A DNA stretch of 64,000 nucleotides. Source: Saccoglossus kowalevskii. Taxonomy: Eukaryota > Hemichordata > Enteropneusta > Harrimaniidae. Of this stretch, positions 10,536 through 22,961 are shown in pieces (position 1 is the stretch's first letter; every line of letters begins with the position of its first letter). The stretch is from contig NW_003158899.1 in assembly GCF_000003605.2 (NCBI RefSeq), forward strand, positions 1 to 64,000, written 5' to 3'. A program made the translations under genes and the position numbers. The notes beneath the pieces were generated by a model, which saw only the letters and a program-made list of their open reading frames with translations, was not told the origin of the DNA and did no database searches.

Positions 10536-11475
10536 ATGGGACCTCTTAATATGATATCACAGGTAACAATCCCGAATGAAAAACTACCAACTTTGCAATC
10601 GCTTTTCACAACTTTGTACACAGTTTGTCGTCGATTTTCCGGTGGTCTATTGTGATAGTCTTCTTATTTATGAGGCATTCTCGAAACATTTACTTAATGT
10701 TTTCGAAATGTAACTGCGGGGTTGTCGTGCCAATGACTTAGGTTAAATATACAAGCAACTTCGCCAACATTTCAACCGCTTTTTCCAACTTTGCTCGCAG
10801 TTTTCCAACAGTTTACAGTCAGCTCATGTGAGCATCCACAGGCTGCTTTCAACTGGCCTTTATTAAATTTCTTGACTTTACAAGTGCGCGTTTCTATATG
10901 CCAACAACTTAGGTCATATATACAAATACATCTATAAACTTTGAAATCAATTTGCACAACTTTGCAATCACTTTGAACAACTTTGCACGGTGTATTAACA
11001 GCATAAAACCCACTACGTGCCTGACACCAACAACTTGTTTTTTTTAAAAATACGAAATTTTAAAACTTTTCATTAATTAAAAAAATACAAAAATTCCACG
11101 ATTTTTCACAAGAAATGATTGACATCACAGTAAGAAAAAATGCATGAATGTCGCCTTATATTTTTTCCGTGCGTGTGATGAAACAAAAAGAAAAAAAACA
11201 GCTTGTTTACTCAGTGAGTTTCCCATGCAAGTACTAACCACGCCCGATTGTGCTTTACTTTAAACATGAGTTGGTCACCTAACAACACAGCTGCATGGAC
11301 TATTTGAAATTGAACCGAATTGGCGGCTATTTCATGTTTTTCAAAGTTTCAAAATCGATATCGCTTGCAAAAGTGCCTTTTAAAAATGACCTATGACCTC
11401 TACATACTTTGAGCAACACTACGGTAATTTAACAGCAAATTAGGAACTAGTTTTCACATTTTCGAACTTTTAACT
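10536..11475 (+). repeat. Monomer M12, long (940 bp)
   Basis: Anchor reads ATGGGACCTCTTAAT; also GAAAAACTACC, CTCGAAACA and TTGCTCGCAG. These are shared with M14. Confidence 0.95.
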
Positions 11476-12247
11476 ATGGGACTTGTTTATATGATATCAC
11501 AGGTAACAATCCCGAATGAAACTACCAATTTTGCAATCGCTTTTCACAACTTTGTACACAGTTTGTAGTCGATTTTCCGGTGGTCTATTGTGATAACAGT
11601 TTACAGTCAGCTTATGTGAACATCCACAGACTGCTTTCAACTGACCTTTATTAAATTTGTTGAATTTACAACTGCGCGTTTCTGTATGCCAACAACTTAG
11701 GTCATATATACAAATACATCTATAAACTTTGAAATCGCTTTGCACAACTTTGCACGGTGTGTTAACAGTATAAAACACACTACGTGCCTGCAGACACCAA
11801 CAACTTGTTTTTTTAAAATATACGAAATTTTAAAACTTTTCATTAATTAAAGAAAATACAAAAATTCCACGATTTTCCACAAGAAATGATTGACATCACA
11901 GTAAGTAAAAATGCATGAATATCGCCTTATATCATTTCCGTGAGTGTGATGACACAAAAGGAAAAAACAACAGCTTCTTTACTCAGTGAGTCTCCCATGC
12001 AAGTAATAACCACGCCCAATTATGCTTTACTTTAAACATGAGTTGGTCACCTAACAACACAGCTGCATGGACTATTTGAAATTGAACCGAATTGGCGGCT
12101 ATTTCATGTTTTTCAAAGTTTCAAAATCGATATCGCTTGCAAAAGTGCCTTTTAAAAATGACCTATGACCTCTACATACTTTGAGCAACACTACGATAAT
12201 TTAACAGCAAATTACGAACTAGTTTTCACATTTTCGAACTTTTAACT
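11476..12247 (+). repeat. Monomer M13, 772-bp deletion form
   Basis: Same deletions as M10 and M11, junction near 11595. Spaced 1,714 bp from M11. Confidence 0.95.
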
Positions 12248-13191
12248 ATGGGACCTCTTAATATGATATCACAGGTAACAATCCCGAATGAAAAACTACC
12301 AACTTTGCAATCGCTTTTCACAACTTTGTACACAGTTTGTCGTCGATTTTCCGGTGGTCTATTGTGATAGACTTCTTATTTATGAGGCATTCTCGAAACA
12401 TTTACTTAATGTTTTCGAAATGTAACTGCGGGGTTGTCGTGCCAATGACTTAGGTTAAATATACAAGCAACTTCGCCAACATTTCAACCGCTTTTTCCAA
12501 CTTTGCTCGCAGTTTTCCAACAGTTTACAGTCAGCTCATGTGAGCATCCACAGGCTGCTTTCAACTGGCCTTTATTAAATTTCTTGACTTTACAAGTGCG
12601 CGTTTCTATATGCCAACAATTTAGGTCATATATACAAATACATCTATAAACTTTGAAATCACTTTGCACAACTTTGCAATCACTTTGAACAACTTTGCAC
12701 GGAGTATTAACAGCATAAAACCCACGACGTGCCTGCAGACCCCAACAGTTTGTTTTTTAAAAAAATACGAAATTTTAAAACTTTTCATTAATTAAACAAA
12801 TACAAAAATTCCACGATTTTCCACAAGAAATGATTGACATCACAGTAAGAAAAAATGCATGAATGTCGCCTTATATCTTTTCCGTGAGTGTGATGACACA
12901 CAAGGAAAAAACAACAGCTTGTTTACTCGGTGTGTCTCCCATGCAAGTACTAACCACGCCCAATTATGCTTTACTTTAAACATGGGTTGGTCACCTAACA
13001 ACACAGCTGCATGGACTATTTGAAATTGAACCGAATTGGCGGCTATTTCATGTTTTTCAAAGTTTCAAAATCGATATCGCTTGCAAAAGTGCCTTTTAAA
13101 AATTACCTATGACCTCTACATACTTTGAGCAACACTACGGTAATTTAACTGCAAATTAGGAACTAGTTTTCACATTTTCGAACTTTTAACT
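12248..13191 (+). repeat. Monomer M14, long (944 bp)
   Basis: ATGGGACCTCTTAAT and GAAAAACTACC as in M12, spaced 1,712 bp from it. Tail has GAGTGTGATGACACA. Confidence 0.95.
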
Positions 13192-13786
13192 ATGGGACTT
13201 GTTTATTTGATATCACAGGTAACAATTCCGAATGAAACTAACAACTTTGCAATCGCTTTTCACAACTTCGTACACAGTTTGTCGTCGATTTTCCTGTGGT
13301 CTATTGTGATAGTCTGCTTATTTATGGGGCATTCTCGAGACATTTACTTAATGTTTTCGAAATTTAACTGCGGGGGTGTCGTGCCAATGACTTAGGTTAA
13401 ATATACCAGCAACTTCGCCAACATTTCAACCGCTTTTTCCAACTTTGCACGCAGTTTTCCAACAGTTTACAGTCAGCTCATGTGAACATCCACAGGCTGC
13501 TTTCAACTGGCCTTTATTAAATTTCTTTACTTTACAACTGCGCGTTTCTATATGCCAACAACTTAGGTCATATATACAAATACATCTATAAACTTTGAAA
13601 TCACTTTGCACAACTTTGCAATCACTTTGAACAACTTTGCACGGTGTATTAACAGTATAAAACCCACTACGTGCCTGCAGACACCAACAACTAGTTTTTT
13701 TTTAAATATACGAAATTTTAAAACTTTTCATTAATTAAAAAGTACAAAAATTCCACGATTTTTCACAAGAAATGATTGACATCACA
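13192..13786 (+). repeat. Monomer M15, cut at its right end (595 bp)
   Basis: TTATTTGATATC, TTATGGGGC, GCGGGGGTG and ATACCAGC, a subtype centred on M28-M35. Ends at GACATCACA, where the next copy begins inside its own sequence. Confidence 0.93.
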
Positions 13787-14674
13787 ATCGCTTTTCACAA
13801 CTTTGTACACAGTTTGTCGTCGATTTTCCTGTGGTCTATTGTGATAATCTGCTTATTTATGGGGCATTCTCGAGACATTTACTTAATGTTTTCGCAATTT
13901 AACTGCGGGGGTGTCGTGCCAATGACTTAGGTTAAATATACCAGCAACTAAGCCAACATTTCAACCGCTTTTTCCAACTTTGCACGCAGTTTTCCAACAG
14001 TTTACAGTCAGCTCATGTGAACATCCACAGGCTGCTTTCAACTGGCCTTTATTAAATTTCTTGACTTTACAACTGCGCGTTTCTATATGCCAACAACTTA
14101 GGTCATATATACAAATACATCTATAAACTTTGAAATCACTTTGCACAACTTTGCAATCACTTTGAACAACTTTGCACGGTGTATTAAAAGCATAAAACCC
14201 ACTACGTGCCTGCAGACACCAACAACTTGTTTTTTAAAAATATACGAAATTTTAAAACTTTTCATTAATTAAAAAAATACAAAAATTCCACGATTTTCCA
14301 CAAGAAATGATTGACATCACAGTAAGAAAAAGTGCATGAATGTCGCCTTATATTTTTTCCGTGCGTGTGATTAAACAAAAATAAAAAACAACAGCTTGTT
14401 TACTCAGTGAGTCTCCCATGCAAGTACTAACCACGCCCGATTGTGCTTTACTTTAAACATGAGTTGGTCACCTAACAACACAGCTGCACGGACTATTTGA
14501 AATTGAACCGAATTGGCGGCTATTTCATGTTTTTCAAAAGTTTTCAAAATCGATATCGCTTGCAAAAAGTGCCATTTAAAAATGACCTATGACCCTCTAC
14601 ATACTTTTGAGCAACACTACTGTAATTTAACGACAAATTAGGAAACTAGTTTTCCCATTTTCGAACTTTTAAAT
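13787..14674 (+). repeat. Monomer M16, lacking its first ~60 bp (888 bp)
   Basis: The join CATCACA/ATCGC removes 407 bp relative to a full array: the end of M15 and the start of M16, including the anchor and the DR1 motif. The same junction recurs at 27437/27438. Six one-base gains cluster at 14536-14643. Confidence 0.93.
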
Positions 14675-15615
14675 ATGGGACTTGTTTATATGATATCACA
14701 GGGAACAATCCCGAATGAAACTGCCAACTTTGCAATCGCTTTTCACAACTTTGTACACAGTTTGTCGTCGATTTTCCTGTGGTCTATTGTGATAGTCTGC
14801 TTATTTATGAGGCATTCTCGAGACATTTACTTAATGTTTACGAAATTTAACTGCGGGAGTGTCGTGCCAATGACTTAGGTTAAAAATACAAGCAACTTCG
14901 CCAACATTTCAACCGCTTTTTCCAACTTTGCACGCAGTTTTCCAACAGTTTACAGTCAGCTCATGTGAACATCCACAGGCTGCTTTCAACTGGCCTTTAT
15001 TAAATTTCTTGACTTTACAACTGCGTGTTTCTATATGCCAACAACTTAGGTCATATAAACAAATACATCTAAAAACTTTGAAATCACTTTGCACAACTTT
15101 GCAATCACTTTGAACAACTTTGCACGGAGTATTAACAGCATAAATCCCATTACGTGCCTGCAGACACCAACAACTTGTTTTTAAAAAAATACGAAATTTT
15201 AAAACTTTTCATTAATTAAACAAATACAAAAATTCCACGATTTTCCACAAGAAATGATTGATATCACAGTAAGAAAAAATGCATGAATGTCGCCTTATAT
15301 TTTTTCCATGCGTGTGATGAAACAAAAAGAAAAAACAACAACTTGTTTACTCAGTGAGTTTCCCATGCAAGTACTAACCACTCCCGATTGCGCTTTACTT
15401 TAAACATGAGTTGGTCACCTAACAACACAGCTGCATGGACTATTTGAAATTGAACCGAATTGGCGGCTATTTCATGTTTTTGAAAGTTTCAAAATCGATA
15501 TCGCTTGCAAAAGTGCCATTTAAAAATGACCTATGACCTCTACATAGTTTGAGCAACACTACGTTAATTTAACAACAAATTAGGAACTAGTTTTCACATT
15601 TTCGAACTTTTAACT
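14675..15615 (+). repeat. Monomer M17, long (941 bp)
   Basis: CAGGGAACA, TGTTTACGAAA, CATCTAAAAAC. Tail has TTTCCCATGC with CCACTCCCGATTGCG, a rare type also in the tails of M38, M46 and M60-M62. Confidence 0.95.
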
Positions 15616-16510
15616 ATGGGACTTGTTTATATGATATCACAGGTAACAATCCCGAATGAAACTACCAACTTTGCAATCGCTTTTCACAACTTTGTACACA
15701 GTTTGTCGTCGATTTTCCAGTGGTCTATTGTGATAGTCTGCTTATTTATGAGGCATTCTCGAGACATTTAATTAATGTTTTCGAAATTTAACTGCGAGAG
15801 TGTCGTGCCAATGACTTAGGTTAAATATACAAGCAACTTGGCCAACATTTCAACCGCTTTTTCCAACTTTGCACGCAGTTTTCCAACAGTTTACAGTCAG
15901 CTCATGTGAACATCCACAGGCTTCTTTCAACTGGCCTTATTAAATTTCTTGACTTTACAACTGCGTGTTTCTATATGCCAACAACTTAGGTCATATAAAC
16001 AAATACATCTATAAACTTTGAAATCACTTTGCACAACTTCGCAATCACTTTGAACAACTTTGCACGGTTTGTTTTTAAAAAAAATACGAAATTTTAAAAC
16101 TTTTCATTAATTAAACAAATACAAAAATTCCACGATTTTCCACAAGAAATGATTGACATCACAGTAAGAAAAAATGCATGATTGTCGTCTTATATTTTTT
16201 CCGTACGTGTGATGAAACAAAAAGAAAAAACAACAGCTTCTTTACTCAGTGAGTCTCCCATGCAAGTACTAACCACGCCCGATTGCGCTTTACTTTAAAC
16301 ATGAGTTGGTCACCTAACAACACAGCTGCATGGACTATTTGAAATTGAACCGAATTGGCGGCTATTTCATGTTTTTCAAAGTTTCAAAATCGATATCGCT
16401 TGCAAAAGTGCCATTTAAAAATGACCTATGACCTCTACATACTTTGAGCAACACTACGGTAATTTAACAACAAATTAGGAACAAGTTTTCACATTTTCGA
16501 CCTTTTAACT
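15616..16510 (+). repeat. Monomer M18, short (895 bp)
   Basis: 46-bp class deletion with junction near 16067. Shares TTTAATTAATG, GCGAGAG, AACTTGGCC and GGCTTCTTTC with M20. Confidence 0.95.
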
Positions 16511-17451
16511 ATGGGACTTGTTTATATGATATCACAGGTAACAATCCCGAATGAAACTACCAACTTTGCAATCGCTTTTCACAACTTTGTACACAGTTTG
16601 TCGTCGATTTTCCTGTGGTCTATTGTGATAGTCTGCTTATTTATGAGGCATTCTCGAGACATTTACTTAATGTTTTCGAAATTTAACTGCGGGAGTGTCG
16701 TGCCAATGACTTAGGTTAAATATACAAGCAACTTCGCCAACATTTCAACCGCTTTTGCAAACTTTGCACGCAGTTTTCCAACAGTTTACAGTCAGCTCAT
16801 GTGAACATCCACAGGCTGCTTTCAACTGGCCTTTATTAAATTTCTTGACTTTACAACTTCGTGTTTCTATGTGCCAACAACTTAGGTCATATAAACAAAT
16901 ACATCTATAAACTTTGAAATCACTTTTCACAACTTTGCAATCACTTTGAACAACTTTGCACGGAGTATTAACAGCATAAATCCCACTACGTGCCTGCAGA
17001 CACCAACAACTTGTTTTTAAAAAAATACCAAATTTTAAAACTTTTCATTAATTAAACAAATACAAAAATTCCACGATTTTCCACAAGAAATGATTGACAT
17101 CACAGTAAGAAAAAATGCATGAATGTCGCCTTATATTTTTTCCGTGCGTGTGATGAAACAAAAAGAAAAAACAACAGCTTGTTTACTCAGTGAGTCTCCC
17201 ATGCAAGTACTAACCACGCCCGATTGAGCTTTACTTTAAACATGAGTTGGTCACCTAACAACACAGCTGCATGGACTATTTGAAATTGGACCGAATTGGC
17301 GGCTATTTCATGTTTTTCAAAGTTTCAAAATCGATATCGCTTGCAAAAGTGCCATTTAAAAATGACCTATGACCTCTACATAGTTTGAGCAACACTACGT
17401 TAATTTAACAACAAATTATGAACTAGTTTTCACATTTTCGAACTTTTAACT
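16511..17451 (+). repeat. Monomer M19, long (941 bp)
   Basis: TTTTGCAAACTT, ACTTCGTG, CTATGTGCC and CACTTTTCAC. Long partner of the short-long dimer. Confidence 0.95.
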
Positions 17452-18348
17452 ATGGGACTTGTTTATATGATATCACAGGTAACAATCCCGAATGAAACTA
17501 CCATCTTTGCAATCGCTTTTCACAACTTTGTACACAGTTTGTCGTCGATTTTCCTGTGGTCTATTGTGATAGTCTGCTTATTTATGAGGCATTCTCGAGA
17601 CATTTAATTAATGTTTTCGAAATTTAACTGCGAGAGTGTCGTGCCAATGACTTAGGTTAAATATACAAGCAACTTGGCCAACATTTCATCCGCTTTTTCC
17701 AACTTTGCACGCTGTTTTCCAACAGTTTACAGTCAGCTCATGTGAACATCCACAGGCTTCTTTCAACTGGCCTTTATTAAATTTCTTGACTTTACAACTG
17801 CGTGTTTCTATATGCCAACAACTTAGGTCATATAAACAAATACATCTATAAACTTTGAAATCACTTTGCACAACTTTGCAATCACTTTGAACAACTTTGC
17901 ACGGTTTGTTTTTAAAAAAAAATACGAAATTTTAAAACTTTTCATTAATTAAACAAATACAAAAATTCCACGATTTTCCACAAGAAATGATTGACATCAC
18001 AGTAAGAAAAAATGCATGAATGTCGCCTTATATTTTTTCCGTGCGTGTGATGAAACAAAAAGAAAAAACAACAGCTTGTTTTCTCAGTGAGTCTCCCATG
18101 CAAGTACTAACCACGACCGATTGTGCTTTACTTTAAACATGAGTTGGTCACCTAACAACACAGCTGCATCGACTATTTGAAATTGAACCGAATTGACGGC
18201 TATTTCATGTTTTTCAAAGTTTCAAAATCGATATCGCTTGCAAAAGTGCCATTTAAAAATGACCTATGACCTCTACATACTTTGAGCAACACTACGGTAA
18301 TTTAACAACAAATTAGGAACTAGTTTTCACATTTTCGAACTTTTAACT
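17452..18348 (+). repeat. Monomer M20, short (897 bp)
   Basis: Junction near 17904. ACCATCTTTG (also in M59), CATCCGC and GCACGCTG. Tail has CATCGACT and TTGACGG, as in M0. Confidence 0.95.
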
Positions 18349-19289
18349 ATGGGACTTGTTTATATGATATCACAGGGAACAATCCCGAATGAAACTGCCA
18401 ACTTTGCAATCGCTTTTCACAACTTTGTACACAGTTTGTCGTCGATTTTCCTGTGGTCTATTGTGATAGTCTGCTTATTTATGAGGCATTCTCGAGACAT
18501 TTACTTAATGTTTTCGAAATTTAACTGCGAGAGTGTCGTGCCAATGACTTAGGTTAAATATACAAGCAACTTCGCCAATATTTCAACCGCTTTTTCCAAC
18601 TTTGCACGCAGTTTTCCAACAGTTTACAGTCAGCTCATGTGAACATCCACAGGCTGCTTTCAACTGACCTTTATTAAATTTCTTGACTTTACAACTGCGT
18701 GTTTCTATATGCCAACAACTTAGGTCATATAAACAAATACATCTAAAAACTTTGAAATCACTTTGCCCAGCTTTGCAATCACTTTGAACAACTTTGCACG
18801 GAGTATTAACAGCATAAATCCCACTACGTGCATGCAGACACCAACAACTTGTTTTTAAAAAAATACGAAATTTTAAAACTCTTCATTAATTAAACAAATA
18901 CAAAAATTCCACGATTTTCCACAAGAAATGATTGACATCACAGTAAGAAAAAATGCATGAATGTCGCCTTATATTTTTTCCGTGCGTGTGATGAAACAAA
19001 AAGAAAAAACAACAGCTTGTTTTCTCAGTGAGTCTCCCATGCAAGTACTAACCACGCCCGATTGTGCTTTACTTTAAACATGAGTTGGTCACCTAACAAC
19101 ACAGCTGCATCGACTATTTGAAATTGAACCGAATTGACGGCTATTTCATGTTTTTCAAAGTTTCAAAATCGATATCGCTTGCAAAAGTGCCATTTAAAAA
19201 TGACCTATGACCTCTACATAGTTTGAGCAACACTACGTTAATTTAACAACAAATTGGGAACTAGTTTTAACATTTTCGAACTTTTAACT
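18349..19289 (+). repeat. Monomer M21, long (941 bp)
   Basis: Close match of M1: CAGGGAACA, GCGAGAG, CAATATTTC, AACTGACC, TTGCCCAGC, GTGCATGCAG. Its tail matches M0, including AATTGGGAAC and GTTTTAAC. Confidence 0.95.
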
Positions 19290-20185
19290 ATGGGACTTGT
19301 TTATATGATATCACAGGGAACAATCCCGAATGAAACTGCCAACTTTGCAATCGCTTTTCACAACTTTGTACACAGTTTGTCGTCGATTTTCCTGTGGTCT
19401 ATTGTGATAGTCTGCTTATTTATGAGGCATTCTCGAGACATTTACTTAATGTTTTCGAAATTTAACTGCGAGAGTGTTGTGCCAATGACTTAGGTTAAAT
19501 ATACAAGCAACTTCACCAACATTTCAACCGCTTTTTCCAACTTTGCACGCAGTTTTCCAACAGTTTACAGTCAGCTCATGTGAACATCCACAGGCTGCTT
19601 TCAACTGGCCTTTATTAAATTTCTTGACTTTACAACTGCGTGTTTCTATATGCCAACAACTTAGGTCATATAAACAAATACATCTACAAACTTTGAAATC
19701 ACTTTGCACAACTTTGCAGTCACTTTGAACAACTTTCCACGGTTTGCTTTTTAAAAAAATACGAAATTTTAAAACTTTTCATTAATTAAACAAATACAAA
19801 AATTCCACGATTTTCCACAAGAAATGATTGACATCACAGTAAGAAAAAATGCATGAATGTCGCCTTATATTTTTTCCGTGCGTGTGATGAAACAAAAAGA
19901 AAAAATAACAGCTTCTTTACTCAGTGAGTCTCCCATGCAAGTACTAACCACGCCAGATTGTGCTTTTCTTTAAACATGAGTTGGTCACCTAACAACACAG
20001 CTGCATGGACTATTTGAAATTGAACCGAATTGGCGGCTATTTCATGTTTTTCAAAGTTTCAAAATCGATATCGCTTGCAAAAGTGCCATTTAAAAATGAC
20101 CTATGACCTCTACATACTTTGAGCAACACTACGGTAATTTAACAACAAATTAGGAACTAGTTTTCACATTTTCGAACTTTTAACT
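19290..20185 (+). repeat. Monomer M22, short (896 bp)
   Basis: Junction near 19742, with ACTTTCCACGG just before it. First part like M1, then CTTCACC and CATCTACAAAC: a mosaic. Confidence 0.95.
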
Positions 20186-21125
20186 ATGGGACTTGTTTAT
20201 ATGACATCACAGGTAACAATCCCGAATGAAACTACCAACTTTGCAATCGCTTTTCACAACTTTGTACACAGTTTGTCGTCGATTTTCCTGTGGTCTATTG
20301 TGATAGTCTGCTTATTTATGAGGCATTCTCGAGACATTTACTTAATGTTTTCGAAATTTAACTGCGGGAGTGTTGTGCCAATGACTTAGGTTAAATATAC
20401 AAGCAACTTCGCCAACATTTCAACCGCTTTTTCCAACTTTGCACGCAGTTTTCCAACAGTTTACAGTCAGCTCATGTGAACATCCACAGGCTGCTTTCAA
20501 CTGGCCTTTATTAAATTTCTTGACTTTACAACTGCGTGTTTCTATATGCCAACAACTTAGGTCATATAAACAAATACATCTAAAAACTTTGAAATCACTT
20601 TGCACAACTTTGCAATCACTTTGAACAACTTTGCACGGAGTATTAACAGCATAAATCCCACTACGTGCCTGCAGACACCAACAACTTGTTTTTAAAAAAA
20701 TACGAAATTTTAAAACTTTTCATTAATTAAACAAATACAAAAATTCCACGATTTTCCACAAGAAATGATTGACATCACAGTAAGAAAAAATGCATGAATG
20801 TCGCCTTATATTTTTTCCGTGCGTGTGATGAAACAAAAAGAAAAAAAACAGCTTGTTTTCTCAGTGAGTCTCCCATGCAAGTAATAACCACGCCCGATTG
20901 TGCTTTACTTTAAACATGAGTTGTACACCTAACAACCCAGCTGCATGGACTATTTGAAATTGAACCGAATTGGCGGCTATTTCATGTTTTTCAAAGTTTC
21001 AAAATCGATATCGCTTGCAAAAGTGCCATTTAAAAATGACCTATGACCTCTACATACTTTGAGCAACACTACGGTAATTTAACAACAAATTAGGAACTAG
21101 TTTTCACATTTTCGAACTTTTAACT
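20186..21125 (+). repeat. Monomer M23, long (940 bp)
   Basis: ATGACATCACAGG, GTGTTGTGCC, CATCTAAAAAC and AGTAATAACC. The first is shared with M36. Confidence 0.95.
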
Positions 21126-22066
21126 ATGGGACTTGTTAATATGATATCACAGGTAACAATCCCGAATGAAACTGCCAACTTTGCAATCGCTTTTCACAAC
21201 TTTGTACACAGTTTGTCGTCGATTTTCCCGTGGTCTATTGTGATAGTCTGCTCATTTATGAGGCATTCTCGAGACATTTACTTAATGTTTTCGAAGTTTA
21301 ACTGCGGGAGTGTCGTGCCATTGACTTAGGTTAAATATACAAGCAACTTCCCCAACATTTCAACCGCTTTTTCCAACTTTGCACGCAGTTTTCCAACAGT
21401 TTACAGTCAGCTCATGTGAACATCCACAGGCTGCTTTCAACTGGCCTTTATTAAATTTCTTGACTTTACAACTGCGTGTTTCTATATGCCAACAACTTAG
21501 GTCATATAAACAAATACATCTATAAACTTTGAAATCACTTTGCACAACTTTGCAATCACTTTGAACAACTTTGCACGGAGTATTAACAGCATAAATCCCA
21601 CTACGTGCCTGCAGACACAAACAACTTGTTTTTTTAAAAAATACGAAATTTTAAAACTATTCATTAATTAAACAAATACAAAAAATCCACGATTTTCCAC
21701 AAGAAATGATTGACATCACAGTAAGAAAAAATGCATGAATGTCGCCTTATATTTTTTCCGTGCGTGTGATGAAACAAAAAGAAAAAACAACAGCTTGTTT
21801 TCTCAGTGAGTCTCACATGCAAGTACTAACCACGCCCGATTGTGCTTTACTTTAAACATGAGTTGTCACCTAACAACGCAGCTGCATGGACTATTTGAAA
21901 TTGAACCGAATTGGCGGCTATTTCATGTTTTTCAAAGTTTCAAAATCGATATCGCTTGCAAAAGTGCCATTTAAAAATGACCTATGACCTCTACATAGTT
22001 TGAGCAACACTACGGTAATTTAACAACAAATTAGGAACTAGTTTTCACATTTTCGAACTTTTAACT
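21126..22066 (+). repeat. Monomer M24, long (941 bp)
   Basis: CTTGTTAATATG (also M25, M63), TTCCCGTGG, CTGCTCATTT, CATTGACTT, CTTCCCCAAC. Confidence 0.95.
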
Positions 22067-22961
22067 ATGGGACTTGTTAATATGATATCACAGGTAACAA
22101 TCCCGAATGAAACTACCAACTTTGCAATCGCTTTTCTCATCTTTGTACACAGTTTGTCGTCGATTTTCCTGTGGTCTATTGTGATAGTCTGCTTATTTAT
22201 GAGGCATTCTCGAGACATTTACTTAATGTTTTCGAAATTTAACTGCGGGAGTGTCGTGCCAATGACTTAGGTTAAATATACAAGCAACTTCGCCAACATT
22301 TCAACCGCTTTTTCCAACTTTGCACGCAGTTTTCCAACAGTTTACAGTCAGCTCATATGAACATCCACAGGCTGCTTTCAACTGGCCTTTATTAAATTTC
22401 TTGACTTTACAACTGCGTGTTTCTATATGCCAACAACTTAGGTCATATAAACAAATACATCTATAAACTTTGAAATCACTTTGCTCAACTTTGCAATCAC
22501 TTTGAACAACTTTGCACGGTTTGTTTTAAAAAAAATACGAAATTTTAAAACTTTTCATTAATTAAACAAATACAAAAATTCCACGATTTTTCACAAAAAA
22601 TGATTGACATCACAGTAAGAAAAAATGCATGAATGTCGCCTTATATTTTTTCCGTGCGTGTGATGAAACAAAAAGAAAAAACAACAGCTTGTTTACTCAG
22701 TGAGTCTCCCATGCAAGTACTAACCACGCCCAATTATGCTTTAATTTAAACATGAGTTGGCCACCTAACAACACAGCTGCATGGACTATTTGAAATTGAA
22801 CCGAATTGGCGGCTATTTCATGTTTTTCAAAGTTTCAAAATCGATATCGCTTGCAAAAGTGCCATTTAAAAATGACCTATGACCTCTACATACTTTGAGC
22901 AACACTACGGTAATTTAACAACAAATTAGGAACTAGTTTTCACATTTTCGAACTTTTAACT
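22067..22961 (+). repeat. Monomer M25, short (895 bp)
   Basis: Junction near 22519. CTTGTTAATATG, TTCTCATCTTTG, CATATGAAC and TTGCTCAAC. Confidence 0.95.
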
